Source of the DNA: CAZPMC01 sp964587755
Lineage (GTDB): Bacteria; Bacillota; Clostridia; Acetivibrionales; DTU013
Direction: 5' to 3'
NCBI GenBank assembly: GCA_964587755.1
Contig: CAZPMC010000036.1
Coordinates: forward strand, 1-24,086
Length of the DNA stretch: 24,086 nt
Within the stretch, counting starts at the first letter, position 1. Every line of letters begins with the position of its first letter. The notes under the pieces are model-generated. The model had not been told where the DNA came from. It was given only the letters and a program-made list of their open reading frames with translations, and searched no databases. Made by a program: the position numbers and the translations under genes. Shown here in pieces: positions 7,373-14,948 of this stretch.

Positions 7373-7400
7373 CACCAAAAGACGATTGAAACATATTATG
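7373..7400 (+). promoter_or_regulatory. Possible sigma-K (mother-cell) promoter
   Basis: CACC (7373-7376) fits the MACM -35 of sigma-K, and CATATTATG (7392-7400) fits CATAnnnTA at all but the last base, with 16 bases between the AC and the CATA. It lies 53 bp upstream of the cysteine-rich gene. Such short motifs occur by chance in AT-rich DNA, so support is weak. Confidence 0.3.
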
Positions 7401-7452
7401 AAAATGAGAGGGAAATCAAAAATATAGCTTTAAAACGAAGGGGGATTTAAAT

Positions 7453-8364
7453 ATGAGCTATAATCACGACAAAGTGCTTCCCGGCCTTATAAGTGAAAGA
7501 GATTTATGTAAAATAAAGGAAGCAGTTTGCATACAAGTAGAAAAAATTTACGATTCCTGCAAGGAAAAAGACTGTATTGAAGATGCCAGAGTACTTTTCA
7601 AGCACCCCGACAGAATACATTGGCTATTATGCCGTGCAATTAACGTAAAGGCAAGACGTGCCGAAGTGATAAAAGTGTTCTCTGATGTTGAGGCTGTGCC
7701 TTTCAAGCGTGGGTTCTACACAGTCGATGTTAAGTTTTTCATCAAAGTAACGCTGGATTTCTTTGTACCTAAACAAAATGGAGGTTTCAAAATAATTACT
7801 GTGCCTGGAATCGTATTGTTTGACAAAAAGGTGATACTTTTCGGTTCAGAAGGCAGCGTAAAGTTATTCAAATCGCATTTTGTTGAACATGGAATTGACA
7901 CCCCGGCTGACTCCACATTACAGCAGGATAACCTTCCAATTTCAAAGATTGAAGTTGCTGAACCGATAGCACTAAGTGCAAAAATTGTTGATGTACTCGA
8001 GAACAGCTGCGATGATAGCTGTAACCACCAGATACCCAGAACCATAAGCGATATGCTTGATGAAGAAGAAATTCCGGAAGATTTTGCAGACGGGGTTTCA
8101 GAAGAAGACAGACATCTTGTAATCAGTAAGAGAGTAGAGGTAACACTTGGACTGTTTTCGATTATCAAGCTTGCGAGGTTTGTACAGCTTTTGATACCGG
8201 CCTTCGATTTCTGTGTTCCGAATAAGCAGTGTGTCGCAGCAACAGAAGAGGACGCGTGTGGACTATTTGACACAATTGACTTCCCCACGGATGAATTCTT
8301 CCCACCTCAAAAAGCTGATTTCCCGGGGGCGCTGGAGGATGAAAGGACTGTCACAAATGATTAA
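7453..8364 (+). CDS. Cysteine-rich conserved clostridial protein, possible spore-layer protein
   Basis: A 303-residue soluble protein that I do not firmly recognise. Ten cysteines lie at residues 19, 26, 36, 41, 60, 186, 190, 254, 260 and 269, concentrated near both ends. The N-terminal VCIQVEKIYDSCKEKDCIEDARV stretch (about 25-47) looks like a conserved signature, followed by beta-rich sequence (FYTVDVKFFIKVTLDFFV and similar) and an acidic middle. Cysteine-rich clostridial exosporium proteins such as CsxA of C. sporogenes are one thing to compare it with; I have no alignment. ATG at 7453 has AAGGGGGA 7 bases upstream. A possible sigma-K promoter lies upstream and a strong hairpin follows. 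No signal peptide, so if it is a spore protein it would be laid down from the mother cell. Confidence 0.5.
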   Translation: MSYNHDKVLPGLISERDLCKIKEAVCIQVEKIYDSCKEKDCIEDARVLFKHPDRIHWLLCRAINVKARRAEVIKVFSDVEAVPFKRGFYTVDVKFFIKVTLDFFVPKQNGGFKIITVPGIVLFDKKVILFGSEGSVKLFKSHFVEHGIDTPADSTLQQDNLPISKIEVAEPIALSAKIVDVLENSCDDSCNHQIPRTISDMLDEEEIPEDFADGVSEEDRHLVISKRVEVTLGLFSIIKLARFVQLLIPAFDFCVPNKQCVAATEEDACGLFDTIDFPTDEFFPPQKADFPGALEDERTVTND

Positions 8365-8397
8365 CCGAAATGATATGCTACATCAAAAGAAATGTAA

Positions 8398-8422
8398 AAA
8401 GGGATGGTGACACCATCCCTTT
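8398..8422. terminator. Bidirectional terminator between convergent genes
   Basis: AAAGGGATGG (8398-8407) and CCATCCCTTT (8413-8422) form a perfect 10-bp stem; the loop TGACA can close further to TGGTGACACCA. On the minus strand the stem is followed by TTACATTTCTTTT, so it is the better terminator for the small membrane-protein gene, but it also ends the cysteine-rich gene. Confidence 0.8.
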
Positions 8423-8485
8423 ATTACTGAATACATATGGCCGGTATGAACGTCTGCATAAATTAGCAGCATATATGATATTTGC

Positions 8486-8848
8486 CTACATAGCTCTTCC
8501 TGGCATAAGCAGGCTAACGATGCCATATACTAAGGCTCCCAGTATGGCACCCAGCACGGATACATCATAGCCGGGTACGATGAATTTGACGACATAAATT
8601 ATTACTGCTGCAACTATGAAGCCTGTAACTCCTCTGCCAAAGGGTGTGGCATCTACTCCAATTATACGCTGCACAAGATAGTCAATAATGGCTATTACCG
8701 CAGCAGCAATGATTAGCGGCCATATACCCGAAATTGTGAAGCCGGGGGTTAGAAAAGCCGTAACTGCCAACACAACTGCGCCAACTAACATCCTTACTAT
8801 AAACTGTCCAAAACTGAAATGCTGTTCTCTTTCAACATTTTCAGCCAA
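8486..8848 (-). CDS. Small four-helix membrane protein (PF04020, 'phage holin family 4')
   Basis: A 120-residue protein with four predicted membrane segments at about residues 15-33, 41-61, 73-93 and 96-114. The motifs FLTPGF, IDYLVQRIIGVDATPFGRG and FIVPGY are typical of the YvlD-like family named 'phage holin' in databases. Members are common chromosomal membrane proteins of Firmicutes, and no phage gene is nearby, so lysis is unlikely. The start is TTG at 8848: AAGGAAG lies 8 bases upstream, while the nearby ATG and GTG codons run straight into stops. A sigma-A promoter sits just upstream. Function unknown; envelope stress is a possibility known for some relatives. Confidence 0.8.
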   Translation of the reverse strand: MAENVEREQHFSFGQFIVRMLVGAVVLAVTAFLTPGFTISGIWPLIIAAAVIAIIDYLVQRIIGVDATPFGRGVTGFIVAAVIIYVVKFIVPGYDVSVLGAILGALVYGIVSLLMPGRAM

Positions 8849-8869
8849 TCATATCACTTCCTTTCAAAG

Positions 8870-8898
8870 GATATAATTAAAATACAATTTGCCGTCAA
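8870..8898 (-). promoter_or_regulatory. Sigma-A-like promoter for the PF04020 gene
   Basis: On the minus strand TTGACG (8898-8893) is followed after 17 bases by TATATC (8875-8870). The start would be near 8863, leaving a leader of only about 15 nt with the ribosome site near its 5' end. Confidence 0.45.
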
Positions 8899-8951
8899 TA
8901 ATATTATTAATTAACTGCACATAGATTATTCAACCTGATTGGTCGTATTTG

Positions 8952-8980
8952 TTTACTTTTTAACTAAATTTTGATAAAAT
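8952..8980 (+). promoter_or_regulatory. Sigma-A promoter of cysE-cysS
   Basis: TTTACT (8952-8957), 17-base spacer, TAAAAT (8975-8980) with a TGn extension (TGATAAAAT). The leader to the cysE start is about 30 nt, too short for a T-box or a riboswitch. Confidence 0.6.
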
Positions 8981-9018
8981 TAGAATTTCAATAGGGTCTA
9001 TTTGGGATGAGGTGTCAT

Positions 9019-9747
9019 ATGCTTAAAGAGTTACTAGAAGATGCAAAATCAATAGCAAAAAGAGATCCGGCTGCTAAAAGCACTTTAGAGGTAATATTAT
9101 TGTATCCCGGTTTTCATGCAATTATTTTTCATCGGATTGCTCATTGGTTTTATAATAGAAAAATATTTTTTTTGGCACGTTTTACCTCTCAGTTTTCACG
9201 ATTTATTACAGGTGTTGAAATACACCCCGGTGCTAAAATAGGCAGAGGATTATTTTTAGATCATGGAATGGGAATTGTGGTAGGAGAAACTGCGGAAATA
9301 GGTGATTATTGTACTATCTATCATGGAGTCACCCTTGGCGGAACAGGAAAGGACAAAGGAAAGCGACACCCAACCGTGGGGAACAATGTGTTGATTGGAG
9401 CAGGAGCTCAGCTTTTAGGTCCTATTAAAATCGGAGACGGGGCTATGATTGGTGCAGGCTCAGTGGTACTTGATGAGGTTGAAGCCGGGACGACGGTAAC
9501 AGGGCCCAAGGCCAGAAAAGTATCGCGTTCAAAAAGAAAGCTGGCACCATCCTTTGAATTGGATCAAATCCATCTTGCCGACCCTGTAGCTCAGGAGCTT
9601 TGCAAGCTGCAGGTGCGTATTGACCGTCTGGAAGCGGCCTTAAAAGGTGAAAACATGACGAAAGAGGATACTGAAGAAGATTTTAAGGATCAAATAGACA
9701 AATGCCGCGAAAGATTTACAATTAACAACGATAAGGTTGGAGGATGA
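9019..9747 (+). CDS. cysE: Serine O-acetyltransferase
   Basis: Transfers acetyl from acetyl-CoA to L-serine, the first step of cysteine synthesis. The 242-residue protein has an N-terminal helical part and a left-handed beta-helix of hexapeptide repeats (EIHPGAKIGRG, VVGETAEIGD, NVLIGAGAQLLG, MIGAGSVVLDEV). The catalytic Asp-His of LDHGMGIVVGE lies at D81/H82, and YHGVTLGGTG forms the CoA-side loop. ATG 9019 is preferred over ATG 9007 because GAGG (9009-9012) is 6 bases upstream, while 9007 has no ribosome site. The C-terminus carries an unusual charged extension of about 50 residues beyond the beta-helix. The stop is 4 bp before the cysS start, so the pair is translated together. Confidence 0.92.
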   Translation: MLKELLEDAKSIAKRDPAAKSTLEVILLYPGFHAIIFHRIAHWFYNRKIFFLARFTSQFSRFITGVEIHPGAKIGRGLFLDHGMGIVVGETAEIGDYCTIYHGVTLGGTGKDKGKRHPTVGNNVLIGAGAQLLGPIKIGDGAMIGAGSVVLDEVEAGTTVTGPKARKVSRSKRKLAPSFELDQIHLADPVAQELCKLQVRIDRLEAALKGENMTKEDTEEDFKDQIDKCRERFTINNDKVGG

Positions 9748-9751
9748 ATGT

Positions 9752-11149
9752 ATGAAGCTTTATAATTCGCTGACAAGGACAAAGGAAGAGTTTAAGCCTA
9801 TTGAAGAGGGAGAGGTAAAGATTTATTCGTGTGGGCCGACAGTATACCAGTATGCGCATATTGGAAACTTAAGGACCTACGTTTTTATGGATATACTCAG
9901 GCGTGTTTTCAAATACAATGGGTATGAGCTTAATCATGTTATGAATATTACTGATGTGGGGCATTTGGTGGCGGATTCGGATGAGGGCGAGGACAAAATG
10001 ATTAAAACAGCCAGAGAGACGAAGAAGTCGCCCTGGGAGATAGCGGAATACTACACAGGTGTTTTTATGAATGATATAGGTGAGCTTAATATAGGCAAGC
10101 CTGAGCACATCCCTAAAGCAACAGAGCATATCAGTGAGATGATATGGTTTGTTGAAGAGCTTATGAAAAAGGGATATGCATACGAGACCAGCGACGGGAT
10201 ATATTTCGACATTCTGAAATTTGAAGGCTACGGGAAGCTGTCCGGACTTGACCTTGAGGGTCAGATAGCGGGAGCAAGGGTGGATATTAATGTAGAAAAG
10301 AGACATCCTGCAGATTTTGCCCTTTGGAAGAAGGCTCCTAAAGAGCATATAATGCAGTGGGAGAGTCCCTGGGGAATGGGATACCCTGGCTGGCATATCG
10401 AATGCTCTGCAATGAGCAGGAAGTATTTAGGGGATGAGTTTGACATTCACACCGGCGGTGTGGATCATATTCCGGTGCACCATGAGAACGAAATCGCACA
10501 AAGCGAGGCATTACTGGGGAAGCCGGCTGCTCATTACTGGCTTCATGGAGAGTTTCTGCTTGTCGATAACGGAAAGATGTCAAAGAGCCTTGGAAATGTA
10601 TATACAATATCGGATTTGAAGAAAAATGACATCAAACCCCTGGCGTTTAGATACATGTGTTTGAATGCTAATTACAGAAGCAAGCTTAATTTTACCTGGG
10701 AAGGAATTAAAGCAGCGCAGGTATCACTTGACCGGTTGCTTGAAGGGGTTCTTGCCCATAAGAACGCAAAAAATGAGTCAAAGATAGAGCCGAAAGTTAT
10801 CGCAGATTTTGAGAGGCAGTTTGAGGAGTCAATTAACGACGATTTAAATATTCCAAAAGCTCTGGCAGTGGCATGGAATGTTGTAAGATACGGCACTAAA
10901 TCAAAAGAGCTTTATGAGCTGCTGGTAAAAATGGATAAGGTTTTCGGACTGGATTTTGATAAGGTTACAGAAAAACCAGATTCGGATTTGCCTGAGCTGG
11001 ATCCTGAAATCCAAAAGCTTATTGAGCTCCGAAGCCAGGCAAGAAAGGATAAGAATTGGAAGCTTGCAGATGAGATAAGAGATAAGCTGAGCGATATGGG
11101 GATTGTGCTTGAGGATACACCGCAAGGGGTAAAATGGTCGTTTAAATAA
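9752..11149 (+). CDS. cysS: Cysteinyl-tRNA synthetase
   Basis: Class I aminoacyl-tRNA synthetase of 465 residues charging tRNA-Cys. The HIGN signature is at residues 36-39 with the zinc-binding SCGPTVY cysteine at 27. Further zinc ligands are in WHIECSAMS and in GGVDHIPVHHENE, and KMSKS is at 275-279. The C-terminal anticodon-binding helices end normally. ATG 9752 is chosen because GGAGG (9739-9743) lies 8 bases upstream; the longer TTG frame at 9737 overlaps that site. cysE and cysS are adjacent in many Firmicutes, linking amino-acid synthesis with charging. Confidence 0.96.
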   Translation: MKLYNSLTRTKEEFKPIEEGEVKIYSCGPTVYQYAHIGNLRTYVFMDILRRVFKYNGYELNHVMNITDVGHLVADSDEGEDKMIKTARETKKSPWEIAEYYTGVFMNDIGELNIGKPEHIPKATEHISEMIWFVEELMKKGYAYETSDGIYFDILKFEGYGKLSGLDLEGQIAGARVDINVEKRHPADFALWKKAPKEHIMQWESPWGMGYPGWHIECSAMSRKYLGDEFDIHTGGVDHIPVHHENEIAQSEALLGKPAAHYWLHGEFLLVDNGKMSKSLGNVYTISDLKKNDIKPLAFRYMCLNANYRSKLNFTWEGIKAAQVSLDRLLEGVLAHKNAKNESKIEPKVIADFERQFEESINDDLNIPKALAVAWNVVRYGTKSKELYELLVKMDKVFGLDFDKVTEKPDSDLPELDPEIQKLIELRSQARKDKNWKLADEIRDKLSDMGIVLEDTPQGVKWSFK

Positions 11150-11220
11150 TGCAACTTTCTAACATATTTTAATATACTGATTATGTAGATTAAAATAATT
11201 TCATGTTAGGATGTGTATAT

Positions 11221-11409
11221 ATGAGAGCGACTAGGATTAAGTGGGAAGAAGAGATGGCTGTAAGATGCCTTGAAAGAGTTAACAGATTCGACTACGAATT
11301 GGTGGCAGCAAAAGCAGCAGACCCGGACATTCCGCCTGTTTTAGTTGATATCAAGGCAGGGGAATGGGATAAATTCGAATATGCATTATCGGCTGCATTA
11401 AAAAAATAA
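11221..11409 (+). CDS. Small hypothetical protein, 62 residues
   Basis: I do not recognise this protein. It starts MRATRIKWEEEMAVRCLERV and ends with an amphipathic helix (FEYALSAALKK); there is one cysteine and no membrane segment. TTAGGATG (11206-11213) lies 8 bases before ATG 11221, which is preferred over ATG 11203 because that codon precedes the ribosome site. It follows cysS by 71 bp and is ended by a strong hairpin. Ordinary codon use and a good ribosome site argue that it is real. Confidence 0.5.
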   Translation: MRATRIKWEEEMAVRCLERVNRFDYELVAAKAADPDIPPVLVDIKAGEWDKFEYALSAALKK

Positions 11410-11417
11410 TTTGAAGG

Positions 11418-11460
11418 AAAGAAGCAAAGGGAACGGTTACTTTTTTGCTTCTTTTTTTTT
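11418..11460. terminator. Strong terminator shared by convergent transcripts
   Basis: AAAGAAGCAAA (11418-11428) pairs perfectly with TTTGCTTCTTT (11444-11454), loop 15 bases, and the T-tract runs to 11460. On the minus strand the same stem is followed by TTTCCTTC, so it may also stop the spore-glycan operon. The stem sequence resembles REP-type palindromes (see the repeat entry). Confidence 0.85.
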
Positions 11461-11507
11461 CGATCCGAAGTAAAAGGCAGCAGAAATAATCGTCCCCTTT
11501 GCGTCCC
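11424..11507. repeat. Degraded REP/MITE-like palindromic element
   Basis: GCAAAGGGAACG (11424-11435) is inverted, with one mismatch, as CGTCCCCTTTGC (11491-11502), followed by GTCCC. The phrases GGGACGCAAAGGGGACG and GCAAAGGGAACGGTTAC recall the common REP/MITE palindromes of clostridial genomes, which I cite from memory. No transposase or target duplication is visible. Confidence 0.4.
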
Positions 11508-11526
11508 AAACGACACCACCGATCCG

Positions 11527-12483
11527 TCATTTTGGGGCAGCTAACAGCTGAAGCATTTCAGCTTGTTTTTTTAATCCCTCTTCCAGGGGTGTTTTGGGGG
11601 TGTAGTCCAGAAGATTGGCGGCTTTGGTGATGTCGGCGCAGGTTGAAGAAACGTCCCCTAATTGCTCTTTCTGGAAAGTGATTTTGGCTTCTTTACCCAA
11701 CACCTTTGATATTGCAGCTACCAGCTCCAAAATGTTGACTGCATTTGAATTTCCCAGATTTATTATTTCAAAATCACTCTTAAGGCTTAATGCTGCCATT
11801 GTTCCGTCAACAACGTCATCCACATAGGTATAATCCCTGGAACTTGTACCGTCACCAAATATACATACAACGCTTCCGTCATTTACAGCCCGCATAAACT
11901 TGTGTATGGCCATATCAGGCCGCTGTCTGGGTCCGTACACAGTAAAAAATCTTAGGCATACGATTTTTATTCCATAAAGATGACTGTATGTTCTGCAAAA
12001 CAATTCTCCTGCAAGCTTTGCTGCGGCATAGGGAGAAGTCTGAGTGCCGATGGGGGCATCCTCCTTGAAAGGCGGTGTTGCATCTCCATAAACAGATGAG
12101 GAGGATGCAAAAATGAATCTGTCAATTCCGTGCTTTTTACAAGCTTCCAAAAGCGCTACAGTGCCCTTTATGTCAATGTCCACATAATCAAAAGGCGCCT
12201 CAATGGAGCCTCTGACTCCTGCGAGGGCTGCCAGATGAATGACTGCTTCCACATTGTGCTTCTCAAATATGGTGTCAATAAGACTGCTGTTTAAAATATC
12301 TCCCTCAATCAGACTAAAACAGCAGTGACGTATTAGATTTTCAATGTTTTGTCTTTTGACAACAGGGTCATAGTTGTTATTGAAATTGTCCAGGCAAATG
12401 ACATTGTAGCCTGCCTTTATCAGCTTTTCACATAGTCGTGAGCCGATAAAGCCTGCGCCGCCTGTTACTAAAATCGTATTCAT
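11527..12483 (-). CDS. UDP-glucuronate 4-epimerase (extended SDR)
   Basis: A 318-residue NAD-dependent sugar-nucleotide epimerase. The Rossmann motif TGGAGFIGS is at residues 7-15, the catalytic Tyr-x3-Lys is Y152/K156 (PYAAAKLAGE), and the preceding serines are in FASSSSVYG. DNFNNNYDPVVKRQNI and HLAALAGVRGSIEAPFDYV are typical of the UDP-glucuronate epimerase (GAE) branch, not of GalE. Its ATG overlaps the stop of the UDP-glucose dehydrogenase frame by 4 bp (ATGA), implying coupled translation, and the dehydrogenase makes its presumed substrate. The expected product is UDP-galacturonate. It is the last gene of the spore-glycan operon. A UDP-glucose 4-epimerase remains possible. Confidence 0.8.
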   Translation of the reverse strand: MNTILVTGGAGFIGSRLCEKLIKAGYNVICLDNFNNNYDPVVKRQNIENLIRHCCFSLIEGDILNSSLIDTIFEKHNVEAVIHLAALAGVRGSIEAPFDYVDIDIKGTVALLEACKKHGIDRFIFASSSSVYGDATPPFKEDAPIGTQTSPYAAAKLAGELFCRTYSHLYGIKIVCLRFFTVYGPRQRPDMAIHKFMRAVNDGSVVCIFGDGTSSRDYTYVDDVVDGTMAALSLKSDFEIINLGNSNAVNILELVAAISKVLGKEAKITFQKEQLGDVSSTCADITKAANLLDYTPKTPLEEGLKKQAEMLQLLAAPK

Positions 12484-13799
12484 CCTCTGCCAACTCCTTC
12501 GTATCTAAAATCAAAGCTTCTCACATAATCCGGTTCATAGACATTTCTTAAATCAAAAAAGACAGGCTTTCGGACAATGGATTTGAGCTTTTTAAAATCC
12601 AAATCGGCAAATTCCTTCCAGTCAGTTGCAAGAACGATGCAATCACTGTGGGAACAGGCAGAGTATATGTCCTTGCAATACTTTATATTCATTTCGGGAT
12701 ACTGTGCTGCCATATTACTCATTGCCTGAGGGTCATAGACCTTGACCTGGGCTTTTTTATCCAACAGGGATGAAATTATGTCTATGGACGGTGATTCGCG
12801 TATATCATCGGTGCCGGGCTTGAATGAGAGGCCCAAAATTGCAATTTTGCAGTTTTCCAGGCTGCCTAAAGCATTTTCAATTTTGTTAACCATCCTCTCC
12901 CTCTGACGGTTATTTACATCAATTACACTGGAAAGAAGCAGTGGGTCATACCCAAAGCCTTTGCTAAGGCCAATAAGGGCACGCACATCCTTAGGGAAAC
13001 AGCTTCCACCAAAGCCGGGTCCAGGCCTTAAAAATTGGCTGCCGATTCTTGTGTCCATTCCTATCCCTTTAGCAACAACACAGACGTCTGCACCGCAATA
13101 TTCGCATATATTGGCAATCTCATTTATAAAGCTTATCTTCATGGCAAGAAATGCATTAGAAGCATATTTTATCATTTCGGCAGTCTCTATGTCGGTAGCA
13201 ACAACAGGGATGTTGTATTGTATCTGATCTTTATAAACCTCTTTGATAACGGCCAAAGCTTTTGGGTTTTGTGTGCCGATAACTATTCTTTCAGGATTTA
13301 TAAAATCCTGCACTGCAGAGCCTTCTTTAAGAAATTCAGGATTTGAGACTACATCGAATTTAAGCAGCTTATTTTGCTAGGACAGGACTCTTTCGATTTC
13401 TTTTTTCACCTTTAAGCCGGTACCGACAGGCACGGTGCTTTTATTAACAATGACCTTGTATCGATCCATATGCTGGGCGATTTGGTTTACAACACTGAAT
13501 ACATGGCCTAAGTCGCAGCTATTGTCAGGAAGAGTCGGCGTATTGACAGCAATAAAAATAACATTAGCAAAATCTACTGCCTCTTTTATATCAGTTGTAA
13601 AGGAAAGACTTTTTTTATTATTCACACAATTATCAACCAGGCTTTCAAGTGCAGGCTCATAAATGGGAAGGATACCATTTTTTAAATCTGCAATCTTTTT
13701 TTCATCCGAATCACAGCATAAGACATTCATTCCCATGGATGCCAAGCATGCGCCTGTTACCAGACCTACATAACCTGTACCTATTATTGAAATGTTCAT
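12480..13799 (-). pseudogene. UDP-glucose 6-dehydrogenase interrupted by one in-frame TAG
   Basis: The enzyme oxidises UDP-glucose to UDP-glucuronate with 2 NAD+. Codons 1-140 encode the NAD domain (GTGYVGLVTGACL, KSTVPVGTG) and codons 142-439 the rest, with the active-site lysine near 211 (KYASNAFLA) and the catalytic cysteine at 267 (FGGSCFPKD). Codon 141 is TAG (13377-13379). Both halves are in one frame and the text across it (ERVLS, stop, QNKLLKFDVVSNPEFLKEGSA) is a normal family sequence. Length without the stop is 439, normal for the family. ATG at 13799 has AGGAGG in the end of the glycosyltransferase gene, 2 bp away. The damage is a single base, so it could be a sequencing error, a recent mutation or a read-through codon. 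Confidence 0.85.
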
Positions 13800-13801
13800 G
13801 A

Positions 13802-14947
13802 CTAAACCTCCTGTTCCTTGACAAATGGCTTAAAAACTTCGGAAGCGACTCTTTCCCAGCTGTATTTTTCTTCAGCCAGCTTTCTGCCCTTCTTGCCCAT
13901 CTCAAGTGCTTTTAAAGGATCGTTAAGCAGGTCTGAGATGCATTTAGCCATAGCCTCAGGATTGCTGTAATCATCTATCACAATGCCGTTGCCAAAGTCT
14001 TTTACCACCTCGGCGTTACCGCCCCTGTTTGTGGTGACAATAGGGAGTCCTGCAGCCATTGCTTCGTAATGAACTCTTGCCAGAGGCTCATTCCACTGAG
14101 AAGCACATACGAAAACATCTCCTATGTTGAAGTATTCAGCAATGCCGGCAGGAGGAATAAACCCTGTAAACAAAACAGGTCCAGGAAGGGTTTTGGATAG
14201 CGCCCAAAGAGATTTTACATAATCATCTGCATCATTGCGTCCATACCATTTGCTTCCCACAACGACCAACGCCACGTCTTTATGATCGGTCATGACCTTA
14301 TCCATCGCATTTAGTACAATGTGAGATCCTTTTTTCACACCCAGCCTGCTTACATAGAGTACAACCCTATAATCCTTTAAGTCGAATTTAGCTTTCTGCT
14401 CCTGCTTCCTTAGTGCTCCTTCTTTTGTCCATCCGGGATAAAACTCACTTGTATTTACACCTGAGTAAACAACTTGAAGCTTTTCTTTTGCGACAGGGAA
14501 GCGGTTTGTGATTGTATTTGCAATATAACCGCTTATTGCATTAATAAACTCAGCTCTTTCTATACATTTGATACCGTCGGCATCAGATATTTTGTTTTGA
14601 TGAAACATTTCATTATGAACACTGAGACTGAATTTTGCATCAGGCAGCTTTTCTGCAAGGCTCAATAAAAACCGGGGTCGGTTAAATACGTGAATAAGGT
14701 CATAGGAGTCATCGAGGACGCTTTTGATGTTATTCAAATATTCAGTGGATGTTCTCCCCAAAACACGGATATACTTAACATTGTCTGTTACCTCTTCATT
14801 GGGAAGCTCAGGGTGCTGTACCCCAAAAACAGTTATATCGTGCTGCTTTGACAGATAGGGAAGTATACCTTGTATATATAGTTGAACTGCGCCGCCGGCA
14901 ACAGGAGGCACAGGAAGCTTTTCAGTACAAACAAAGGCAATCCTCAA
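13802..14947 (-). CDS. Group 4 glycosyltransferase, CotSA-like
   Basis: A GT-B fold, retaining glycosyltransferase of about 381 residues. The start of the N-domain, RIAFVCTEKLPVPPVAGGAVQLYIQ, carries the glycine-rich acceptor loop. The C-domain has VVLYVSRLGVKKG, VVVGSKWYG and the E-x7-E motif (E287 and E295, in NEPLARVHYEA) that holds the nucleotide sugar. YSGVNTSEFYP is also typical. TTG at 14947 is preferred over the longer frame, because GGGGAG lies 8 bases upstream and the preceding gene stops 1 bp before. CotSA, next to CotS in B. subtilis, is the nearest named relative. Its neighbours make it a likely transferase of a hexuronic acid or another sugar to a spore-surface acceptor; the donor is not shown by the sequence. 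Confidence 0.82.
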   Translation of the reverse strand: MRIAFVCTEKLPVPPVAGGAVQLYIQGILPYLSKQHDITVFGVQHPELPNEEVTDNVKYIRVLGRTSTEYLNNIKSVLDDSYDLIHVFNRPRFLLSLAEKLPDAKFSLSVHNEMFHQNKISDADGIKCIERAEFINAISGYIANTITNRFPVAKEKLQVVYSGVNTSEFYPGWTKEGALRKQEQKAKFDLKDYRVVLYVSRLGVKKGSHIVLNAMDKVMTDHKDVALVVVGSKWYGRNDADDYVKSLWALSKTLPGPVLFTGFIPPAGIAEYFNIGDVFVCASQWNEPLARVHYEAMAAGLPIVTTNRGGNAEVVKDFGNGIVIDDYSNPEAMAKCISDLLNDPLKALEMGKKGRKLAEEKYSWERVASEVFKPFVKEQEV

Positions 14948-14948
14948 G

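Noticed and set aside
7716..8288. A 190-codon minus-strand ORF
   Set aside because: It is antisense to the cysteine-rich gene, is very serine-rich, and has no ribosome site; the plus-strand frame has a strong site and a normal composition.
8486..8848. A 'holin' gene as a sign of prophage
   Set aside because: The PF04020 family is a common chromosomal membrane family; no endolysin, capsid, integrase or att-like repeat is nearby.
8877..9018. Cysteine T-box leader before cysE-cysS
   Set aside because: The promoter leaves only about 30 nt of leader, and no GGTGG/antiterminator sequence is present.
9869..10396. A 175-codon minus-strand ORF
   Set aside because: It is the complement of conserved cysS sequence, including the HIGN region's neighbours.
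13377..13379. The TAG as evidence for pyrrolysine or code reassignment
   Set aside because: It is one codon in one gene; other genes here end normally with TAG (the YtxC-like, DUF3343 and glycosyltransferase genes), so reassignment is not supported.
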